From Streptomyces sp. LX-29 (GTDB lineage: Bacteria; Actinomycetota; Actinomycetes; Streptomycetales; Streptomycetaceae): a stretch of 64,000 nucleotides of DNA. Numbering within the stretch: the stretch's first letter is position 1; each line of letters begins with the position of its first letter. Shown here one piece after another: positions 13,301 through 22,300 of this stretch. A program made the translations under genes and the position numbers. The stretch is from contig NZ_CP089746.1 in NCBI RefSeq assembly GCF_029541745.1, positions 5,279,559-5,343,558 of the forward strand, written 5' to 3'. Below the pieces are notes generated by a model that saw only the letters and a program-made list of their open reading frames with translations, did no database searches and had not been told where the DNA came from.

Positions 13301-16300
13301 GTCCTGCCCTGGACCCTCTCGGCGAAGACGGCCGACGCGCTGCGCGCCCAGGCCGAGCGGCTCCGCAGCCACCTCGCCGACCGTGCGGACGTCATCCCGG
13401 TCGACCTCGGCTACTCGCTGGCCACCACCCGCGCCGCCCTCGACCACCGCGCCGTCCTGGTGGCCCAGGACCGCGCCGGGTTCCTGACCGCCCTGGACGC
13501 CCTCGCCGAGGGGCGCAACGCGGCTGCCGGCCTGGTGGCCGGCTCGGTGGCGAGCGGCAAGGCGGCGTTCCTGTTCACGGGTCAGGGCAGCCAGCGGCTG
13601 GGCATGGGCCGTGAGCTGTACGCGGCGTACCCGGTGTTCGCGGAGGCGCTGGACGCCGTCTGCGACGAGTTGGACCGGCACCTTGAGCGTCCGCTGAAGA
13701 CGGTGGTCTTCGGGGACGACGCCGAACTGCTGGACCAGACCGGCTTCACCCAGCCCGCCCTCTTCGCGATCGAGGTGGCGCTCTTCCGCCTCGTCGAAGC
13801 CTGGGGTGTGAAGGCGGACTTCCTCTCCGGTCACTCGATCGGCGAGCTGGCGGCCGCGCATGTGGCGGGCGTCCTCTCGCTGGCCGACGCCGCGAAGCTG
13901 GTGGCCGCGCGCGGTCGCCTGATGCAGGCGCTGCCGACCGGTGGCGCGATGATCGCTGTCCAGGCGTCGGAGGACGAGGTCCTTCCGCTGCTCACCGAGG
14001 GTGTCAGCATCGCGGCCCTCAACGGCCCCACCTCCGTGGTGATCGCGGGTGACGAGGACGCGGCGCTTGCGATCGCGGCGGGCTTCGAGGCGCAGGGTCG
14101 TAAGACCAAGCGGCTCACCGTCTCGCATGCCTTCCACTCGCCCCGTATGGACGCGATGTTGGAGGACTTCCGCGCGGTCGCCGAGACGCTGTCGTACGAG
14201 GCTCCGCGTATCCCGATCGTCTCGGGTCTGACCGGTGCTCTGGTCTCCGCCGAGGAGATCACCACGGCCGACTTCTGGGTCCGTCACGTCCGCGAGGCCG
14301 TCCGCTTCCTGGACGCGGTGCGCACCCTGGAGACCCAGGGCGTCACCACCTTCGTGGAGCTGGGCCCCGACGGCGTCCTCTCGGCCATGGCGCAGGAGTG
14401 CGTCGCCGGTGAGGGCGCGGCCTTCGCGGCGGTGCTGCGGGCCGGACGGCCCGAGGCGGAGTCGCTGGTGGCGGCTGTTGGGCGGGCGCACGTCCGTGGT
14501 GTGAAGGTGGACTGGGCGGCGTACTACGCGGGCACCGGTGCCGCGCGGGTCGCCCTGCCCACGTACGCCTTCCAGCGGAAGCGCTACTGGCCGGAGGTCT
14601 CACCCGCCGGCCTTGCCGGCACGGCCGGCCTGGGCCTCGGCGCGGTCGACCACCCGCTGGTGGGCGCCGTGGTGCCGCTCGCCGGTGTCGAGGGGCTGGT
14701 GCTGACCGGTCGGCTCGGGCTGGACACCCATCCGTGGCTGGCCGACCACGCCGTCATGGGCTCGGTGCTGCTGCCCGGCACCGCCTTCGTGGAGCTGGCG
14801 ATCCGTGCCGGCGACCAGGTCGGCTGTGATCTGCTGGAGGAGTTGACGCTGGAGGCGCCGTTGGTGCTTCCGGAGGACGGCGGGGTGCGGCTCCAGCTGT
14901 CCGTGGGCGCGCCGGACGCTGCCGGTCGTCGTTCGCTGGCCGTCTACTCCCGCCACGAGGACGCGGCCGCCGACGAGCCGTGGCTGCGCCACGCCTCCGG
15001 CCTGCTGGCGGAGGGCGCCACGCCGGCCGCCTTCGACCTGTCCGCCTGGCCCCCGGCCGGGGCCACGCCGCTGTCCGTCGACGGCCTCTACGAGGGCATG
15101 GCCGAGGTCGGTCTCGGCTACGGGCCCGTGTTCCAGGGGCTGAGGTCGGCCTGGCGGCTGGGTGGCGAGGTGTTCGCGGAGTTGGAGCTGCCGGAGGAGG
15201 CGCGCGCTGAGGCGGGTCTGTTCGGGCTGCATCCGGCGCTGTTGGACTCGGCGCTGCACGCGGTCGGCCTCGGTGGCCTGATCGAGGGTGAGGACGGCGC
15301 GCGGCTGCCGTTCGCGTGGTCCGGTGTCTCGCTGCACGCCGTGGGCGCCTCGGTGCTGCGGGTGCGGCTGACGTCCTCCGGAGCCGAGGGCGTCTCGCTC
15401 GCCGTCGCCGACGGGGCTGGGCGACCGGCCCTGACGGTCGACTCGCTGGTCCTGCGCCCCGTCTCCGCCGACCAGATCGACGGCGCGGCGCGCGGCGGAC
15501 GCCAGGACTCGCTCTTCCGCCTGGAGTGGACCGAGCCGGTCGCCGCCCGCACGCCGGACACCGCGCTCGGCGACCGCTGGGCGGTGCTCGGCGCCGACGC
15601 CTTCGGGCTGGCCGCCGCCGACTCGGCGATCCCGGTCCACCCGGAGCTGAGCGCGCTGGTCGAGGCGGTGGAGGCCGGCACCGCGGCCCCGCGCGAGGTG
15701 TTCTTCGCTTGCGCCGCCGCCGCCGATGACGACGCCGACGGCGGCCCCGCCGCCGTGCACCGGGCCGCCGCCGAGGTGCTCGTCCTGGTGCAGACATGGC
15801 TGGCCGACGAGCGCTTCGCCGACTCCCGGCTGGTCCTGCTGACGTCGGGGGCCGTGGCCACCGACGCCGACGAGCCGGTGACGGATCTCGCGGGTGCGGC
15901 GGTCTGGGGCCTGGTGCGCTCCGCCCAGTCCGAGAACCCGGGGCGGTTCGTCCTGGTCGACCTCGACGGCACGGGCGGCTCGCTGCGCGCCCTCCCGGCG
16001 GCGTTGGCCTCCGACGAGCCGCAGCTCGCCCTGCGCGACGGCGCCTGGCGTGCCCCGCGCCTGACCCGGGCGCTCCACCCCACCGCCGAATCGGCCGACT
16101 CCGTGCGGGAGTTCGTGGCCGGTGGCACGGTGTTGGTGACGGGTGCGAGTGGCACGCTGGGTGGTCTGGTGGCCCGGCACCTGGTGACCGAGCACGGTGT
16201 CCGGCATCTGCTGCTGGTGAGCCGCCGGGGCGGCGACGCCCCCGGCGCGGCGGAACTGACCGTCGAGCTCGCCGAGTTCGGGGCGTCCGTCACCTGGGCC

Positions 16301-19300
16301 GCCTGTGACGTGGCCGACCGGGAGGCTCTCGCGGACGTCGTCGCGGCGATCCCGGCGGAGCACCCGCTGACCGGTGTGCTGCACACCGCGGGTGTGCTGG
16401 ACGACGGCACGATCGGGTCCCTCACCCCCGAGCGGCTGGCGAAGGTGCTGCGTCCGAAGGTGGACGCGGCCTGGAACCTGCATGAGCTCACCCGTGAGCT
16501 GGATCTCGCCTCCTTCGTCCTGTTCTCGTCGGCCGCCGGTGTGTTCGGCAACGCGGGGCAGGGCAACTACGCCGCGGCGAACGCCTTCTTGGACGCGCTG
16601 GCCCAGCACCGTAGGGCCGCCGGTCTTGCCGGTAGCTCGTTGGCGTGGGGTCTGTGGGCGGACGAGGGTGGCATGGCCGGTGAGCTGGCCGAGGCCGATG
16701 TGTCCCGGATGAGCCGGGGCGGGGTGGACGCGCTGACGGCCGCCGAGGGCCTGGAGCTCCTCGACGCCGCCGGCCGCAGCGCCGACGCCGTGCTGATCCC
16801 GATGCGGCTCGACCTGGCCGCGCTGCGGGCGCGCGCCGCCTCCTCCGGCGCGGTGGCGCCGCTGCTGCGCTCCCTGGTCCGGCTGCCGGGCCGCCGCGCC
16901 GCCGAGGGCGCCACGGCGTCCGGCGCGCTGGCCCAGCGGCTCGCCGGCCTGGGCGAGACCGAACAGCAGGGTGTCCTGCTGGAGCTGGTCCGCACCCAGG
17001 TGGCGGCCGTGCTCGGCCACGACTCCACGGACGCCGTGGAACCCCACCACTCCTTCCGTGAGCTGGGCTTCGACTCGCTGACGGCGGTGGAGCTGCGGAA
17101 CCTGTTGGGTGCGGCGACGGAGCTGCGGCTGCCGGCGACGCTGGTCTTCGACTACCCGACGCCGACGGTGCTGGCGGACTTCCTGCGCACCGAGCTGGTG
17201 GGCGCGGTGGCGGACGTGGCCGGTCCGGTCGTGGTGGCCGCCGTGGACGACGAGCCGATCGCGATCGTGGGTCTGGGCTGCCGTTACCCCGGTGGTGTGG
17301 AGACGCCGGAGGACCTGTGGCGGCTGGTCATGGAGGGCCGGGACGCGATCTCGGAGTTCCCGACCGACCGCGGCTGGGACCTCGACGCGCTGTATCACGA
17401 GGACCCCGACCACCCCGGCACCTCGTACACCCGCGAGGGCGGATTCGTCGACGAAGCGGGCTACTTCGACCCGGCGTTCTTCGGGATCTCGCCGCGTGAG
17501 GCGCTGGCGATGGACCCGCAGCAGCGGCTGCTGCTGGAGACGTCGTGGGAGGCGTTCGAGCGGGCGGGCATCGATCCGGGCGTGCTGCGCGGCAGCCGTA
17601 CCGGCGTCTTCGCCGGCGTCATGTACCACGACTACGCCTCCTCGCTGCCGGCGCTGCCGGAAGGCGTCGAGGGGTTCGTCGGGACGGGCAACGCGGCGAG
17701 TGTGATCTCGGGTCGGCTGGCGTACACCTTCGGCCTGGAAGGGCCGGCGGTGACCGTCGACACGGCCTGTTCCTCCTCGCTGGTCGCCCTGCACCTGGCC
17801 GTGCAGGCGCTGCGCAACGGCGAGTGCGAGCTGGCGCTCGCGGGCGGTGTGACCGTGATGGCGACACCGGCCCCCTTCGTGGAGTTCAGCCGGCAGCGCG
17901 GCCTGGCGGCCGACGGCCGCTGCAAGGCGTTCTCCGCCGACGCGGACGGCACCGGCTGGTCCGAGGGGGCGGGCATGCTGCTCGTGGAGCGGCTCTCCGA
18001 CGCCCAGCGGCAGGGCCACCCGATCCTCGCCGTGGTGCGCGGCTCGGCCATCAACCAGGACGGCGCGAGCAACGGGCTCACCGCCCCGAACGGCCCGTCG
18101 CAGCAGCGCGTCATCCGGCAGGCCCTGGCCAACGCCCGGCTGACCGCGTCCGAGATCGACGTGGTCGAGGCGCACGGCACCGGCACCACGCTGGGTGACC
18201 CGATCGAGGCGCAGGCGCTGCTGGCCACCTACGGTCAGGAGCGGCCGGAGGGGCAGCCGCTGTGGCTGGGCTCCTTCAAGTCGAACGTGGGCCACACCCA
18301 GGCCGCGGCCGGCGTCGGCGGCATCATCAAGATGGTCATGGCGATGCGCCACGGCGTGCTGCCCAAGACCCTGCACGTGGACGAGCCGTCGCCGCACATC
18401 GACTGGTCGGCGGGCGAGGTCTCGCTGCTGGCCGACGCGGTGGCGTGGCCGGAGACCGACCACCCGCGGCGCGCGGCGGTGTCCTCCTTCGGCTTCAGCG
18501 GCACCAACGCGCACACGATCATCGAGCAGGCCCCGGTCACCGAGGAGCGGGCCGTGGCGCCCGCCGCCGTGGCGCCGCCGGTCGTGGCGCTGCCGCTCTC
18601 GGCGAAGACGGCCGACGCGCTGCGCGCCCAGGCCGACCGGCTCCGCAGCCACCTCACCGACCGTGCGGACGCGTCACCCGCCGACCTGGGCTACTCGCTG
18701 GCGACGACCCGTGCCGCCCTGGACCACCGTGCGGTGGTCGTGGGCGCGGACCGGGAGGCGCTGGTGGCGGGTCTTACGGCGCTGGCGGGCGGCGAGTCGG
18801 CCGCGGGTCTGGCCGAGGGTTCGGTCGCCGACGGCAGGACGGCGTTCCTGTTCACGGGTCAGGGCAGCCAGCGGCTGGGCATGGGCCGTGAGCTCTACGC
18901 GGCCTACCCGGCCTTCGCGGAGGCGCTGGACGCGGTCTGCGACGAGCTGGACCGGCACCTGGAACTGCCCCTCAAGACCGTGGTGTTCGGCGAGGACGCC
19001 GAGCTGCTGAACCAGACCGGCTACACCCAGCCGGCCCTGTTCGCGATCGAGGTGGCCCTCTACCGCCTGGTCGAGGGCTGGGGGCTCACCGCCGACTTCC
19101 TCTCCGGTCACTCGATCGGCGAGCTGGCCGCCGCGCATGTCGCGGGCGTTCTCTCGCTGGCCGACGCGGCGAAGCTGGTGGCGGCTCGTGGCCGTCTGAT
19201 GCAGGCGCTGCCCGCCGGTGGCGCGATGATCGCGGTGCAGGCGTCGGAGGACGAGGTCCTGCCGCTGCTCACCGAGGGTGTCAGCATCGCCGCCCTCAAC

Positions 19301-22300
19301 GGTCCGACCTCGGTCGTGATCGCGGGCGACGAGGACGCCGCCGTCGCGATCGCGAGCGGCTTCGAGGCGCAGGGTCGTAAGACCAAGCGCCTCACCGTCT
19401 CGCACGCCTTCCACTCGCCCCGTATGGACGCGATGTTGGAGGACTTCCGCGCGGTGGCCGAGACGCTGTCGTACGAGGCTCCGCGTATCCCGATCGTCTC
19501 CAACCTCACCGGCGCCCTGGTCTCCGCCGAGGAGATCACCACCGCCGACTTCTGGGTGCGCCACGTCCGGGAGGCGGTCCGCTTCCTCGACGGGATTCGC
19601 GCCCTGGAGGCGCACGGCGTCACCACCTTCATCGAGCTCGGCCCCGACGGAGTACTCACCGCCATGGCACAGGACTGCGCCACCGACCCCGACGGGGCGG
19701 CCTTCGCCGCCGCCCTGCGCGCCGGCCGCCCCGAGCCGGAGGCGCTCGCCGCCGCCGTGGCCCGGGCACAGGTCCGGGGCGTGCCGGTGGACTGGGCGGC
19801 GTTCTACGCGAACACCGCCGCCCGCCGGATCGACGACCTGCCCACCTACCCGTTCCAGCGCCAGCGCTACTGGCTGGAGGCCCCGGCCGGCGCCGCCGGC
19901 GACGTGGCCTCGGCCGGGCTGGGGTCGGCCGACCACCCGCTGCTGGGCGCGGCGGTGGACCTGCCCGACTCCGACGGCCTGCTCTTCACCGGACGGCTCT
20001 CGCTGCACAGCCACCCCTGGCTGGCCGACCACGCCGTCATGGACACCGTGCTGCTCCCCGGCACGGCCCTGGTGGAGCTGGCCGTGCGCGCCGGCGACCA
20101 GGTCGGCTGCGACCTGCTGGAGGAGCTGACCCTGGAGGCGCCGCTGGTGCTTCCGGCGCGCGGCGGCGTCCAGTTGCGGGTCACCGTCGGCGAGCCCGAC
20201 GAGGCGTCCGGGCGGCGCGCGCTGCACGTCTACTCCCGCCCCGAGGACGCCTCGGACGAGCCGTGGACCCGGCACGCGGCCGGCGCGCTCGCGGTCGGCG
20301 GCACCGCCGCCCCGGCGGCCGTGCCGGGGGAGTGGCCGCCGGCCGACGCCGAGGCGGTCGAACTCGACGGCTTCTACGACGCCTTCGCGGCCCTCGGCCT
20401 CGGCTACGGGCCCGTGTTCCAGGGGCTGCGTGCCGCCTGGCGGCGTGGCGACGAGGTGTTCGCCGAGGTCGCGCTCGGCGAGGCGCAGCAGGCTGAGTCC
20501 CGGGCGTACGGGCTGCACCCGGCGCTGCTGGACGCCGCCCTGCACGCGGTGGGCCTCGGTGGCTTCTTCGCCGGCGAGGACGAGGGCGAGGCCGCCGGGC
20601 GGGCCCGGCTGCCGTTCGCGTGGGACGGGGTGCGGCTGCACGCCGTCGGCGCCTCGGCGCTGCGGGTGCGGGTCTCCCCGGCCGGCTCGGGCGCGGTGGC
20701 GCTGGCGGTCGCCGACGAGGCCGGCGCGCCGGTCGCCTCGGTCGACTCGCTCGCGCTGCGACCGCTCGACGCCGAGCAGTTCACGGCCGGCCGGGCCGCG
20801 CACCACGAGTCGCTGTTCCGCGTCGACTGGGCCGCCCTGCCCGCGCCGGCCGCGCCGCCGGCCGCGGAGGCCGGCGCGTACGCGGTCCTCGGCGGCGACG
20901 AGCTGAAGGTGGCCGCCGCGCTGGAGGCCGCGGGCGTCGACACCGTGAGCCATGCGGATCTGACCGCCCTCGCGGCGGCCGTGGACGCGGACGGGGTCGC
21001 CCCGGACGTGGTGCTGCTGCCCTCCCTGCCCGACCTGGCCACCGCCGGCGACACCGCGGCCGCGACGCACGCCGTCACCGGCCGGCTGCTGGCCCTGGTG
21101 CGGGAGTGGCTGGCGGACGAGCGGTTCGCCGACTCCCGGCTGGTGCTGCTGACCCGTGGGGCCGTGGCCGTGGGCGACGGAGTGGCGGGCGACGGCGACG
21201 AGGCGGCCCCGACCGAGGCGGCCTGGGACCTCACACACGCCGCCGCCTGGGGACTGGTCCGCTCGGCGCAGGCCGAGCACCCGGGCCGGTTCGTCCTGGT
21301 GGACGTGGCGCCCGACGGCGCCGGCGCCGCCGGCGCGCTGCGGGAGCTGCCCGCCGTGCTGGCGACCGACGAGCCGCAGCTCGCGCTGCGCGGCGACACC
21401 TGGCACGCCCCGCGCCTGGCGCGGGTGGCCTCGCTCGCCGAGGAGACCGTGCCGGCCTTCGACGCGTCGGGCACCGTGCTGGTCACCGGCGCCAGCGGCA
21501 CCCTGGGCGGGCTGCTGGCCCGGCACCTGGTGGCCGAGCGCGGCGTGCGGCACCTGCTGCTGACCAGCCGTCGGGGCGCCGAGGCGGCGGGCGCCGCCGA
21601 ACTCGCCGCGGAGCTGACCGCGGCCGGTGCCGAGGTCACCTGGGCGGCCTGCGACGCGGCCGACCGCGAGGCGCTGGCCGCGCTGCTCGCCGCCATCCCG
21701 GCGGAGCACCCGCTCACCGCGGTGATCCACGCCGCCGGTGTGCTGGACGACGGCATCGTCGAGTCGCTCACCCCCGAGCGGCTGGCCAAGGTGCTGCGGC
21801 CCAAGGTGGACGCCGCGTGGAACCTGCACGAGCTCACCCAGGACCTGGACCTGTCGGACTTCGTGCTGTTCTCCTCGGCGGCCGGCGTCTTCGGCAACCC
21901 GGGCCAGGGCAACTACGCGGCGGCCAACGCCTTCCTGGACGCGCTGGCGGCGTACCGACGCGCCCAGCACCGCCCGGCCGTCTCCCTGGCCTGGGGCCTG
22001 TGGGAGGACGAGGGCGGCATGGCGGCCACGCTCGCCGAGGCCGACCGGCAGCGGATGAACCGCGGCAGCATGGGCGCGCTGAGCGACGCCGACGGGCTGG
22101 CCCTGTTCGACGTGGCCTGCCTGGCCGAGCACGCCCTGCTGATCCCGGCCGCGCTCGACCTCGCGGCGCTGCGCGCCCAGGCGACGACCGGCGTGGCCCC
22201 GCTGCTGCGCGGGCTGATCCGCACCCCGGTGCGGCGCGCCGCGGCCGGCGGCGCGGGCGCGGCGGCGGAGGCGGAGAGCCTCGTCGAGCGGCTCGCCGGA